A stretch of DNA of 49,556 nucleotides from Chromera velia (lineage: Eukaryota; Sar; Chromeraceae): positions 68,469 to 118,024 of the forward strand of contig JAHBMJ010000157.1 of assembly GCA_018398765.1 (NCBI GenBank). Direction: 5' to 3'. Positions within the stretch are counted from its first letter, which is position 1. Each line of letters opens with the position of its first letter. The notes under the pieces are model-generated. The model was not told where the DNA came from. It ran no database searches and saw only the letters and a list, made by a program, of their open reading frames with translations. A program made the position numbers and the translations under genes. Of the stretch, positions 33,805 through 45,060 are shown one piece after another.

Positions 33805-34687
33805 ATGGTACCTTCTTGAACAAACAATGCTTCTAGAATTATGGGATTAAAAACTAATTAAAGATTGAATTCGTACAATATACAACAGTAACAGTATTCC
33901 AGATTTTGAAAAAAATTAAAAAAAATATACAAAAGTGTTAAAAATTATTGAAACTAGAGTTAAAAATTACAAACAATAACTTCTGTATAGTTTTAACTGA
34001 CTAATTTGAAGTTAAGTAGTCTAGGCGTCGGACTAGTGATTAGTGTGATTCGTGATTAGTGGTGCCTTAGAGCACTGTCGCCGTTTTGTCTTATAAGAAA
34101 AGAAAAACCTAGGCTAGATACGCGCTCTAGCCCTCGCTACTACTCGCTACCGTTCCGCGGTCCCGGAATAACTGCATGCATATGCTTGAGAGGCACGATT
34201 TCCTCTCTTTGTTCTGAGGATTCCCTTTTGGATCCTTTTCGGAAGGTCATACTCAGTGAGCACTGAGCAATCTCGCGGCGCGACGCGCGCGCACGTACGA
34301 TGGGGACCATGATGGGGTGCATGGCCGCCGCCGCGCGGCCGGATCCGCGCAGCCGGATAAATCCCCCCCCAGCCCCTGGACTCATAGCAGTAAAAGCAGG
34401 GATGCTTAAAAATTACTCGTAGTCTGATTCGTAGACGGCTCAAAACCCGTACGTATACGTTGCATCATGTTGCAGCTTAAACTCTCAAGAGTTTAGACGA
34501 AGTGCAACTGAATGAGCAGGCTTTGGGGTTTCCTGCTACTTGCGCTTGCCATTTTTACGGAGTGGGTGACTGTCTGTTGCTTACACAGGCGAGACGGTAT
34601 GCAGAGACGTATAGAACAAGGAGGACGAGAAGTTTCACCCTTCATTTCAGAATAGCGTGGCGACATTTCTTTCCACTGATAAAGTGA
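33805..34687. promoter_or_regulatory. Intergenic region with GC-rich island before the next gene
   Basis: AT-rich downstream flank (33805-34070), then a block at about 34275-34350 dense in CGCGCG and GCCGCCGCC, about 340-410 bp before the start codon at 34688. Spacing is like that of the GC blocks near 16.97 kb and 41.75 kb. No coding frame of good quality. Confidence 0.4.
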
Positions 34688-37600
34688 ATGTCCATTTGCT
34701 TGCTAAGGGGGCTGATTGCGAAACCGCGATCTGTCTCAGCCCCCCCCGTTGCCCTTCGTCTCTGCTCTGTGAGGCGTCTCCTGTCGTCCTTTCCCGCCAA
34801 CACTCACGACAGAAAAAGGGAACGTGGCAGGCATCCCGACAAAGGGCTGTCACAGGGGTGGGGGGGTCGGGGTGTCCAGGGTTTTCTTGAGAGTGTCGAG
34901 GACCTTCCTGATGACTCGGATGACGACGGGGGAGGAGACGGCAGACATGGAGACGGCTACTCTCCCTCCCCTTCGACCCTTGCAAGGTTGAGAGAGGAGA
35001 CGGAATTCGTGGGCGACCCCCAGGCATTCCGGGACACGTGGCACCCTGGTGCAAATTCCGATGTGACGCTGAGTCCTGGTGGAGAGGCTCAGGATGAATT
35101 GTGTGGAGCGTTCGATGAAGGCTTCGACATGGAGAAGTTGGAAGGAGACTTGCCCCGTCTCCCGGCGCTTGGCAACCGGGCAGAGGTATGTGAGGACGCG
35201 TATGGGGACCGTGGGGGATGCGGGGCACACTCGATCTCTGCACCTCTTGTTTTTCAGAGGTGTGCACGCTGCAGGCAGACATGCTTGGGCAAAATGTGTG
35301 TGCGACAGAAGTACTTTGCGTGCGTCACGGCGTTTCCATGCAGCTCGATTTGGCATTTGTGTGTCTTTGTCCCTGTGTCTGACTGTCTTTCTGCCTCTTC
35401 CTGACTTGGCGTGAAGCAAAGCTTTGGAATTGAAAGAAAGCTGCCCGTTCATTTCTGGAACTACTGCGGAAGAGCCTTTGTAATCTTCTCTCCGTACAAT
35501 TTTTTGCGTTTTCACGTTGCTCTTCGTGCAGATTGGAGCGGCTCGCGGACGGCTGCGCAACACCACACTGACGCAGCTTCGCATGGTAGAGGAGAGATTG
35601 AAGAGCCAAGCAGAGAAGGAACAGCGAATGTACCGAGGAGACGGGGAGAGACACAGGGGGTGGGACGGGGGGTTGAAGAAGATCGCACTGAGGCCCTCGA
35701 GAAGTCGAAAGGACAAAAGCCCATTTGTGAAGATTCGGGTCCTCGATGTCGACAGACTCCCTCTGGCAGACGTCCACCGACTGTTCATGTTCGCAATGGT
35801 CGGGCCGCTGCTTCTCCAGAATATTTCGTGATTCAGTGATGCAGGCACACTGATCATGTTCATGAGAGTCGATCATGGATTTGGCTGCTTGTTTTTGATG
35901 CCTTCTGTGCCTCTTGCTGGCTTCTCTACCATCCTGGTTAAACTGCGCGAAAAACCAAATCTTTCCACATAGGCACAGATAACTTTCGTGTGCACATGTG
36001 GTGAATTTTCAGGTCCGGTGTCTGCCTGCGGAGACCTGCGTGAAGGTGGCGTCCCGGGTGGGACTGTACAGAGACAAGCAGACCCAAACGTCGTACGAGC
36101 AGATGCACAGGCACTGCGCTCAGTACTTTGGGAGGTCAGTGCCCCCCGCCCCCCACACACGCACTGACATACACATAATATATCCATAATTCAGACATGT
36201 GTCCACTCACACATATTCCGACACGCGAACACACAAACACAAAGAGATGAATAAAACACGAAAGAAAGAAAGCGATGCACAAGCAGGCCCTCAGAGTTGC
36301 AACTTCGTCTTACGCGCGCGGCCTGTCACTTGACAGGCTGGCAGTTTGAGAGTGACGGAACGACCAACAGGCAGGCACGCACACAGACTCAGTAGACGGA
36401 GAGCCTGTACGACGCAAGGGGGTCAAAAAAAGAAGCACGCCTGATCGTCTGATTTACCATCAATCCAAAGTGGACGAAGGAAAACAAGTTGTCCCTGAGC
36501 GTGCAGACATGGTGCAGAGCTCTCTGCGCTCTTCTCGCGCTGTTACGCCACAATCTCCGTCACGTTCATGCTCGACTACACGCGTCGCTTCGGGCAATTC
36601 TCGAGAGCGTTCATCGCCAAGCAGGTCCAGCGATCTATGCGCACTCGACTTTTCGACTTTCTCAGGTTGGTCTGGACTCATTTGCACTCATTGTGAAGGC
36701 CTCCTCTCTCAGTCTTTTCTGATGAACAACATTTTTTTGTCTCAACTCCTGTTCAAGTATTCGGTCGACAGACTTAGAGATCTATTGCTTTTTTGTGCAT
36801 CAAAAGCGTAAATAGACCAATTGAGACGCTCCTCTTTGCGACTTGTCTGTGCATTTGACCTTTACCTCTCGGTTGTTCCCAATGCAACTCAAACAAAACT
36901 CTTTTCCCTTTCGATGGGCAGGTTCGCGAGGCAGGGGGGGGTCCCCACTCTTCCCCTCATCGTTACACGACCATGGGCTCTGTCCTCCTATGTTCGCATG
37001 ATGAGCAAAAGCTCGGCTAGAAGGTGAGTGAAAGGGTCTGAATGTGACCTGTCGGAAAACCTCAAATGAATTTGGGGCAGTGCATTTGGAGGTCACAAAA
37101 GGTCAAAGGAATTTGGGGCAGCTCAGATAGAATACAAATAGAGTACAGACTTGCTTGGCCATCCTCTGCGTGTCTATTGGGACCGACGCATGCCCGTTCC
37201 TTTGTTACACACGCCCGACTTCCGTGCTTGGCCGTCCTCTGCGTGTCCATAGGGACCGATGTATGCCCGTTCCTTTGTTGCACACGCCCGACTTCCGTGC
37301 TTGGCCGTCCTCTGCGTGTGCATAGGGACCGATGTATGCCCGCTCCTTTGTCACACACGCCCGACTTCCGTGCTTGGCCGTCCTCTGCGTGCCCATAGGG
37401 ACTGATGTATGCCCGTTCGTTTGTTGTACACGTCCAACTTCCGTGCTTGGTCGTCCTCTGCTTGTCCATAGGGACCGATGTGTGCCCGTTCCTTTGTTGC
37501 ACACGCCCGACTTCCGTGCTTTGCCGTCCTCTGCTTGCCCATATGGACCGATGTATGCCCGTTCGTTTTCTCACACACGCCCGACTTCCGTGCTTGGCCG

Positions 37601-39888
37601 TCCTCTGCGTGTCCATAGGGACCGATGCATGCCCGTTTCTTTGTTGCACCGTCCTCTGCGTGTCCATAGGGACCGACGTGTGCCCGTTCGTTTTCTCACA
37701 GACGCCCGACTTCCGTGCTTGGCCGTTCTCTGCGTGTCCATAGGGACCGATGTGTGCCCGTTCCTTTGTCACACACGCCCGACTTCCGTGCTTGGCCGTC
37801 CTCTTCTGCGTGTCCATAGGGACCGATGTATGCCCGTTCCTTTGTTGCACACGCCCGACTTCCGTGCTTGGCCGTCCTCTGCGTGCCCATGGGGACGGAC
37901 CGATGTATGCCCGTTCTTTTGTCACACACGCCCGACTTCCGTGCTTGGCCGTCCTCTGCGTGCCCATAGGGACCGATGTATGCCCGTTCTTTTGTCACAC
38001 ACGCCCGACTTTTGTGCCTGGCCGTCCTCTGCTTGTCCATAGGGACCGATGTATGCCTGTTCCTTTGTTGTACACGCCCAACTTCTGTGCTTGGCCGTCC
38101 TCTGCGTGTCCATAGGGACCGATGTATGCCCGTTCTTTTGTCACTCACGCCCGACTTCCGTGCTTGGCTGTCCTCTGCGTGTCCATAGGGACCGATGTAT
38201 GCCCGTTCTTTTGTCACACACGCCCGACTTCCACAACTTTGATGCAGTGATCCTCACTGTGGCAGTGATTTTCTATTTTATCCTGGGTCTCTATCTAGAT
38301 GCTCTGAAAAAGCCTTTGTGTGAGCCCATACTGGACTTCAACGTGCATTGTTAACGAAAACAATTGTCAGAGACGATATGCGTCTGTCAATTGGGGACTG
38401 CATGCGCATGCTGGTTCTGTTTCTGTGTGGTCGATCGTCCCGAATCTTTCTCTCTCGTGGATTGAAACGAAACGACATGCAGTTGTTTGCATGAGTTGTT
38501 TCCCACTTTGAGTTCATTGTTCGTTTGTTCTGCCGAGTCTCCCTCTTTGCATCGGCCGCATGGATGGTGCAACCCTGTGATCGTGCATGATGCAGGTACA
38601 TATACCATCAGTTGAAGCGTTACGGTCAGATTCCAGTCCGGTCAGATGGCCGTTCCTCGGAGAGCAGAGAGATCGACGAGGGCCGACTGATGGAGAGAAT
38701 GGCAGAGGTGCGGAAGGGAAAGCCGACAATGGAAGACAGATTGCCCCCTCGCCCGGCCTTGTTGGAAGCCTACCTCGAGGCAGAGCACACGGGGAGAGAC
38801 ATTCAGGAAGTGCTGGAGGCTCAGGCAGTTGCAGTGAGAGAGCAGGGAGAGATCGAAAGAGAAAGAGAGAAAGAGAAAATGGGGGCCTCGAGAGGACTGT
38901 TAAGGGACCCCGATGGCAGAGGGTTGATTGCGTCATCGTCTCGCACGGGAGCATTGAGCAGAGGGGAGGGGAGTAAAGGAAGGAGATCAAAGGTAAAGAG
39001 TAGAGGAATGGAAACTTCACTGCCTGTTGGTATTTCCACCGACATGCGTGGAGACGTCCCCACAGGAGTTGAAGATCATGATGAAGAGGAGGAGGACGCG
39101 GGGTCTTTTTGGGCAGAGGAGGAAGGAGACGAAGAGGCACTGGAGAGTGAGAGTGAGATGGAGGAAGATGATGAGGATTTCTCCTCCAGCCGTCCCTCTT
39201 CCTTCAGAGGGGGGCAAAGGGCAGAAGAGGGGGAAGATGAAGAGATGTGGCGGGAAGACGAAGAACAGATATCTCCCTCCAGAGGGCATATACTTTCTTC
39301 TTCAAGATGCATGAGTGAGGGGGTGCACCCTTCTCTGCGTGATACGGCTGCCCAGTTTACCCCTGTTGCTTTGGACTTGCCTGCCTCCTACAGACTGGGC
39401 ACAGAGGCAGACGGCCAGACTTCCACGGCCCTTCTGGTGGAGGACGATGACGAACCTGAGGGCTCTGTTCGTTTGGCTGGCTATGGAGAGAGTAGTCGGG
39501 CAGTGAGGGGGGAAGTATTGGAGGATGGGGAGGAACTTCAAGGGGAACAGAAGAGTCTGGGAAGGGGAGGTGATTATGGAGATGGGGTTCGGGGGGGGTC
39601 CCTTCCGCTGCTTCAGATGGTGCAAGAGGAGGCAGGGCCCTCTCCCCGATTTTGGAAGAGGACGTCGAGGTTCTTTTTCAGGTGGGTGGAGAAGAGGGAG
39701 AGGAATAGGGAGAGGGACGAAAAAACAAAGTCTTTGGAAGAGTGTAGTTTTGCTTTGGGCACGCGTGTGCATGCCACTGTAGCGATTCTTCACTGGTTTA
39801 CACAGGTGTCATGTGAGACGCAAGTTCTCTACAGTCAACTTGTCTGAGAAAGATGTTTCCTGGAGAGCGTGTGCGCGCGCACGCGTGC

Positions 39889-39926
<38 letters not shown>

Positions 39927-40543
39927 TGTGTGTGCGTGTGTGTGTATCTGCCTGTCTCTGTGTGTCAACAGGTTTCACAAGAAAGCGTACAGAATGGTGG
40001 AAGGACAGTGGAAGCAAGTGGGAGACCCCAGAGATCCTCCTCTGACCATCGTCAGTCAGTGCATGAATGGCCTCTTTTGTGTTTTTCTTTTCGTTTAGCA
40101 CTCTTTGTTTCTTTCCCTCCGTATTGCAGTGTGCTGTGCCATCTCTCGCTGTCTTTGCGCCTGCGTTGGACCAGGATTTATGGACACTTCGAAAGAAGCA
40201 ACCAACTTCGACTGACAAGGCAAATCCATCTCTCTCCATCTGCCTCATCTGGGCTCGCGCAGCTTCTTTTGTAGTGCATTAGTTGGTGCTCATGATGTGT
40301 GTTTTGATTTTTTCTTATCTCTTTGTTTGTCTGATCTGGCAGTTGAGCATCCAAAAACAGCGGGAGAAAAATCGAAAGCGGGAGAGAAGGAGATTTATCC
40401 GGAGGGCAAAGGAACGAGCAGTCAGAGCCGCCGAGGAGGCCGGCATCCTCGACGCATCAGACAGAGATCCCTTCCGTCAGCGCGCAGGCGAACAAAAACT
40501 GTGGAGGCGTGCGAAAAGAAAGGGAACAGAGTTTCCTCCGTAG
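34688..40543 (+). CDS. Putative mitochondrial protein of unknown function, 837 aa, eight exons
   Basis: Exons: 34688-35185, 35532-35798, 36013-36134, 36507-36665, 36922-37023, 38596-39681, 39972-40050, 40343-40543; all phases agree, 838 codons ending in TAG. The first ~45 residues (MSICLLRGLIAKPRSVSAPP ...) are rich in Arg, Ser, Leu and Ala and lack acidic residues, like a mitochondrial presequence. The middle (exons 2-5) is well ordered and basic (SPFVKIRVLDVDRLPLADVH; RCYATISVTFMLDYTRRFGQ; VTRPWALSSYVRMMSKSSAR). Exon 6 adds charged helices and a strongly acidic tract (DHDEEEEDAGSFWAEEEGDE). The last exon is a basic helix (QREKNRKRERRRFIRRAKER). I recognise no family; the basic character would suit an RNA-binding or ribosome-associated role, but that is speculation. 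Intron 5 carries a 73-bp minisatellite. Confidence 0.75.
37160..38235. repeat. 73-bp minisatellite, about 14-15 copies, inside an intron
   Basis: The unit, including CGACTTCCGTGCTTGGCCGT and CATAGGGACCGATGTATGCC, recurs every 73 bp (CGACTTCC at 37216, 37289, 37362 and on). One unit near 37648 has lost about 27 bp, and two have small insertions (near 37800 and 37895). It lies within intron 5 of the 34688-40543 gene. Because 73 is not a multiple of three, each strand reads the unit in three frames in turn, and stop codons are nearly absent, so long spurious frames arise. Confidence 0.95.
39893..39924. repeat. (GT)n microsatellite in an intron
   Basis: About sixteen GT units in intron 6 of the putative mitochondrial protein gene. 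Confidence 0.9.
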
Positions 40544-40833
40544 AAATTCAAAGTGCTGGGCGGCATGTCCTATAGGGCACGTCCCGATAGATCTCGATCT
40601 AGATCTCGATTCAAGTTCTGTTCAATTTTGTATGAGTGAGTATGGTTGACTTAGGGATTAACCTAGGAATTAATCGATTGTTGGAGTGCTGGCGTCAGTA
40701 CTGAACTTAGTATGAGAATTAATTCATTCAATGTTATTGACAGTTAAGAGTATCATTTGTAACACCTTCTTGACTTAGAGTCTAGACGAGGATGAAGTGA
40801 AAAATCATTTTTTTTTTTTAATTTGAATACAGA

Positions 40834-41059
40834 CATCTATGGGTCGGCTTCTCTTAAATGAATCTTTTTTTAGCTGTCAGAATAGTAACTATTCCAGAAT
40901 AGTAAACTATTCAACACTGTTCTCTCAAAGATTCTTCGACGTTTTAAATTCTTTGTACTGTGAATAGTTTACTATTCATGAATAGTGTACTGTTCTAATT
41001 CCCTCTCTAGAAATAGTTTGAATAGTGTACTATTCACACTGTCAGCCGACCCATAGATG
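40834..41059. mobile_element. MITE-like element with 16-bp perfect inverted repeats
   Basis: CATCTATGGGTCGGCT (40834-40849) and AGCCGACCCATAGATG (41044-41059) are perfect inverted repeats enclosing 226 bp. Inside are repeated internal palindromes GAATAGTTTACTATTC (40962-40977) and GAATAGTGTACTATTC (41020-41035) plus degenerate relatives. No coding capacity. Confidence 0.65.
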
Positions 41060-41737
41060 GCATATAAATTAAAATATAGAAATGATATATACTAAAAAAA
41101 AAAATCGTTTCTAAATATAAACTGCTAAATAAACTGTCTAGGCACGTTAATTATGAAACATTTATGCTGGAATCTAGACTCGAATATAAACTAGAAATTA
41201 AGTCTGAAATTAGTGTTAAAATGTATAAATGTCGTATTAAACGATAAAAAAATATAGGCAAAGCACCGTCATCACTTTCGTTGCTTCCTCTGAGATTTAG
41301 CTCGATTTAGCAGAATTGTTTTATGCATAGTCACAGACTCTAAATTTAAGTCCGAAAGTTCCAGATCAGAGTTTATCAGAGTTTGATCACAGTCCTGCAC
41401 AATCCTGCACATGGGCTAATGGCTGGTAAAAAAAAAAAACAAAAAAAAAACATTTTTAACATCTTTAATTGTAGCTGATCGAAAATTGTATTCAGGTATA
41501 TTTGGGCCCGTATTATCTGGTTGAATGACGTACTCTGACTGTGCGAATAGCCTGGAAAGTGAAATCAATTGTGTAGTATGATGTATAGTACAAGACACTC
41601 GAGTTGCATTAACTGCCCTCTCAACGATATTTCCGGGGCATCAGACTGCGTTAGACTGCGTACGTCACTTTTTCAATTGGAGATTCATGCGTTTCTACCT
41701 CAACTCTTTGTAAGTGCCCCATAGCTACACTTTCCGG

Positions 41738-41790
41738 GGCGGCGGGCCGGCGGACCGGCGCCGGGATTGGCGGGCCGGCGGGCCATGCAT
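41738..41790. promoter_or_regulatory. GC-rich island upstream of the VPS9-domain gene
   Basis: Repeated GGCGGGCCGGCGG-like units in otherwise AT-rich DNA, about 370 bp before the start at 42155. Promoter role inferred from similar blocks before other genes of the window. Confidence 0.35.
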
Positions 41791-42154
41791 CCGTCTATAC
41801 CCACTGCGCTGAACATTGCCGAACGATGCTGCATGTCAGATCGAACGCGCTCAAGTCTGACAGCCTGAGCTTCGAATGCTCCGACTCATATCATGCAGGG
41901 AGATGGACCTCAGTAGGTTGCTCATTTATGAGTGCCAGAAGAATAAAATGGAACATAGCCATGCAAAGTCACCTTCGCTGAGTACGTTTGCAGGTCTGAC
42001 AGGTCATCGTCTCGAAGTCTCTGAGTGTCTGCCTGACAAGAACAGACGCGGATCCAATAGCAGAGACGGAAGCCGTCTCCACCTGTTTCTTCGTTGCTTT
42101 GTCTAAGTTTGCCTTGCGTTCCCCGTAGAGAAGTGACACTCTCGTGGAAGAAAC

Positions 42155-43441
42155 ATGAAGGGTAAGGAAGATCTGGGCACAAATCCCTTCATTACTGTGC
42201 TGCGGTCCAGTTTCGAACGTCTAAACAAATTTGTTTCGGAGCGAGAGGCCACTCTTCTCGTTCCTTCTGCCGTCTCCATATCGGGTGTCCACATCACTCA
42301 AGTGCTCGTGGAGTCGCACATCATTCAACCCACCCATATCCCTGGCAGCTTCATTAACCTGAGCGGGCAGGGGTTGGAAGTCAGGGACGGGGCGGTGCAC
42401 ACGTCCTTCGGATTCAAGGAACACCGGGTGTGTCGCATTCTGCAGGAAGAGGGGGTGTATGAATATGGCCACAACTACAAAATTCTGATTATTGATGTAC
42501 CGGTGACGGGTAGTTTTTCCGGTGTTGCGAACCAAAGCGGGTCGAAAGATCCGCAAAGATCATCCGGACAGATCGCACCTGAATTAGCCGACTTCGAGAC
42601 GAGTGCAGATGAAGCAGCAGCAGCACTTCAGGATTGGTTCGAGCTCTGTCCAGAGGTCGAGACTGATCTGCATGCAAAGCTCGGGAGGCTCAAGAGGACG
42701 TATATTCTTGTGTCCGGCCTTGAATATGATTTTGCTCAACGATTGAGTGAGATTTGCTCCCTTGTCGTCAGCAAATTGTGCGAACACCCCCGGCTCGAGT
42801 GGGCCAGCCACACTCAATTCAACCGGTCGATTGTCGTCAACGCAGTAGAACACCATATCTTCAATGGCGTGTATCCGAAGTTATGGCGACACCTCACAAC
42901 GTCATTGTGGCCTCGGGAGAAAGTCCTGCAGTCCCGTCTCGCACTCTTCCCCTCCTCCTCAGCCTTGTTAGAGCAGTTCTCTCTTGATCCCATAAAGAGC
43001 GCTGCCAATCTAGACTCTGCAGCAGATAAGTTGGGGGAGATGGCGGCAGAGCGGCTTCCCCACAACAAACTGCAGATCATCCGATCGGTGTGTCAGCTGA
43101 TTCACCGGGCGATTGAAGATGCAGCGAAGAAGAAAGCATCGCAACAGAAGAGCGGCGGGGGAAGGGTCGAAGTGACGGGAGATGATCTCCAAGCTCTCCT
43201 GGCTGTCTGTGTGCACAGAAGCCGCCTCTCCCTCACGCACATTCTTGCACATGCCTACCATGTCGATATCTTTCTGAGCACTGCACCTGCGCACAGCTCT
43301 GTGCGACTAGAGGAGGCGGCCTATTATTTTACTTCTTTCAGCTCCGCCCTGATGTTTTTCTGGACTGCCGCAGGGGGGGCGGGTTCTCGAGATGCTGAGG
43401 GGGGTGGGTTGGGGGGAGTCTTGCGAGACAAAGAGATGTGA
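42155..43441 (+). CDS. VPS9-domain protein (Rab5-type GEF), 428 aa, single exon
   Basis: A single 428-residue frame ends in a VPS9-like module (about residues 300-405): KLQIIRSVCQLIHRAIEDA, then GDDLQALLAVCVHRSRL with the family's acidic residue, and EEAAYYFTSFSSALMFF with the conserved Tyr and Thr. VPS9 domains act as guanine-nucleotide exchange factors for Rab5/Rab21-type GTPases on early endosomes. The N-terminal ~280 residues (FITVLRSSFERLNKFVSERE ... FGFKEHRVCRILQEEGVYEY) are not recognised. The start is the first ATG with good downstream coding character. The lack of introns is unusual beside its intron-rich neighbours. No signal peptide or membrane segment. Confidence 0.75.
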   Translation: MKGKEDLGTNPFITVLRSSFERLNKFVSEREATLLVPSAVSISGVHITQVLVESHIIQPTHIPGSFINLSGQGLEVRDGAVHTSFGFKEHRVCRILQEEGVYEYGHNYKILIIDVPVTGSFSGVANQSGSKDPQRSSGQIAPELADFETSADEAAAALQDWFELCPEVETDLHAKLGRLKRTYILVSGLEYDFAQRLSEICSLVVSKLCEHPRLEWASHTQFNRSIVVNAVEHHIFNGVYPKLWRHLTTSLWPREKVLQSRLALFPSSSALLEQFSLDPIKSAANLDSAADKLGEMAAERLPHNKLQIIRSVCQLIHRAIEDAAKKKASQQKSGGGRVEVTGDDLQALLAVCVHRSRLSLTHILAHAYHVDIFLSTAPAHSSVRLEEAAYYFTSFSSALMFFWTAAGGAGSRDAEGGGLGGVLRDKEM

Positions 43442-44199
43442 AAAGGAACTCGACAGAACCAGCCAGAAAATCAGACAGACAGCAGAAGGAGAGACAGCCA
43501 GACAGACACACAGACATACAGAGATAGACAAAGAGAGAAAGACATTTTTGATGGACGTACACATGGATTAACTGGTTGCGGTGCCCGTGCTAAGATGAAT
43601 ATTCAAGAACATGTGGAACTATCTAAAAGTACATTCAAGTAGATTGACTGGCCATTCTTTCGGCTTCCTTCGATCCCTCCTCCAGATGACAATTAAGACA
43701 CGCCCCTCGGCTCTTCCACCTATCTCCATCCATCTATCCATCCATCCATCCAGACTCTCGCGCGTCTCCCCATCATTGACCTTTTTTCCTGCCTTCGCCT
43801 TCCCTGTATTAAGGTGGTTCTTTCTTCCTGAACGAAATATACTGATGCTGTCAGCCGGATGCTTTCACTCTCTGTGTTCCGTTGCTTGCGTCATCGCTCT
43901 CTCCCTTATAGTGTGTGGCCCTCCTGCTTTCCTCAGGCCTGGGTACGGTCTGTCTCTGCCTCAGTCTCAGCCTCTGTGTCAGGCCCTGTCTGCAGCCTGT
44001 GGGTTTCAGAGCCCGGTTTCTATGCGAGTCCATATTGAACTAAGACTCTCTTGAAACGGTTTCAACCCTGCGCTTCTAGCACAGCCTTTTTTCTTTTTCT
44101 TATGGACTATAGTCTTTTCTTCCCGCCTCATATCACACCTCCTCTTCTTTTGTTTTTTTCTACGATCGACATGACACAGACTCACAGAGCCGTGATACC

Positions 44200-44450
44200 C
44201 TAGGCGAGGCACAGTGGTAAAAAAAGAAAAAGAATAGACATGTCGAGATTTTGTTTTTCTTTTTTTTTTTAGTCTTGTGGTCAAAGGTCCAAGCAAACTT
44301 AGTAAAGGCAGGTTTTGTAGTTATAGATGTGTTTTTATTATATGTTTGGCACTTCCAATAAAATAATAAAAAAACTTGAAATAAAATAAAAAAGATTAGG
44401 CTTCTCAAGATTTTTTTTTTTCTTTTTTTTTATCATTGTGCGTCGCCTAG
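44200..44450. mobile_element. MITE copy A with about 20-bp inverted repeats
   Basis: Starts CTAGGCGAGGCACAGTGGTA and ends with the near-inverse TATCATTGTGCGTCGCCTAG. The interior is A/T-rich with T-runs, CAAAGGTCCAAGCAAACTTA, and GGCAGGTTTTGTAGTTA-type blocks shared with copy B. No coding capacity. Confidence 0.8.
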
Positions 44451-44677
44451 CCTGAAGTGATACCCCGATACCTCTAGACTGGCCCGTAAAGGCTAGCAGT
44501 TGTGGACTAGGTCCAGCCTGGGTCTAGTCTAGGGTTGTATCCATATATCTTAGTACATACATCTAGGTTATGATCTAGCCATACATTTGATTCAGCATTT
44601 AATTGATATTTTTCACTAGTATTTTTCAGTTAGATTTAAAGATTTTTTAACAATCATTTCTATTTTCTTCACAAAAC

Positions 44678-44920
44678 CTAGGCGATGCACAGTGGTAAAA
44701 AAAAAAAATAGACATATCGAGATTTTTTTTTCTTTTTTTTTTTTTTAAATTGGTGGTCCAAGGTCCAAGCAAACTTACCAAAGGTAGGTTTTGTAGTTAG
44801 ATGTGTTTTTCTTATATATTTGGCACTTCCAAGAAAATAATAGAAAAAAAAAAATAAAAAAGATTATAGGCTTCTCGAGATTCTTTTTTTCTTTTTTTTT
44901 TTATCACTGTGCGTTGCCTA
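44678..44920. mobile_element. MITE copy B with about 20-bp inverted repeats
   Basis: Begins CTAGGCGATGCACAGTGGTA and ends TATCACTGTGCGTTGCCTA; collinear with copy A throughout (shared CAAGGTCCAAGCAAACTTA, GGTTTTGTAGTTAGATGTG and TTTGGCACTTCCAA blocks), differing mainly in A/T run lengths. Confidence 0.8.
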
Positions 44921-45060
44921 TAGCATAAACCAATATAGGTAGGGAGAGGCTACTTTTTTGCACCATGAAACAAAAAGACTAGCAAAAGGTCAAAAAGAAG
45001 ACGGTCGGAAGCAAATCGATATACAGAACAGAAATCTCGGTGGTGCAAGAGACGAGGTCG

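Larger units (their letters stand above)
40544..42154. other. AT-rich intergenic region with a palindromic element and GC island
   Basis: Holds a TIR element (40834-41059), A/T-rich non-coding DNA, and a GC-rich block at about 41738-41790 (GGCGGGCCGGCGG-type units) roughly 370-420 bp before the next start codon. No supported gene. Confidence 0.45.
43442..45060. other. Intergenic region with two MITE copies
   Basis: Poor coding character. A CCAT/ATCC run lies near 43725-43752. Two copies of one inverted-repeat element (44200-44450 and 44678-44920) occupy much of the second half. Confidence 0.5.

Noticed and set aside
37062-37967. A 301-codon minus-strand open frame with repeated KHGSRACVTKER-type segments
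   Set aside because: It is the 73-bp minisatellite read through successive frames; the array is inside an intron of a phase-supported gene on the other strand.
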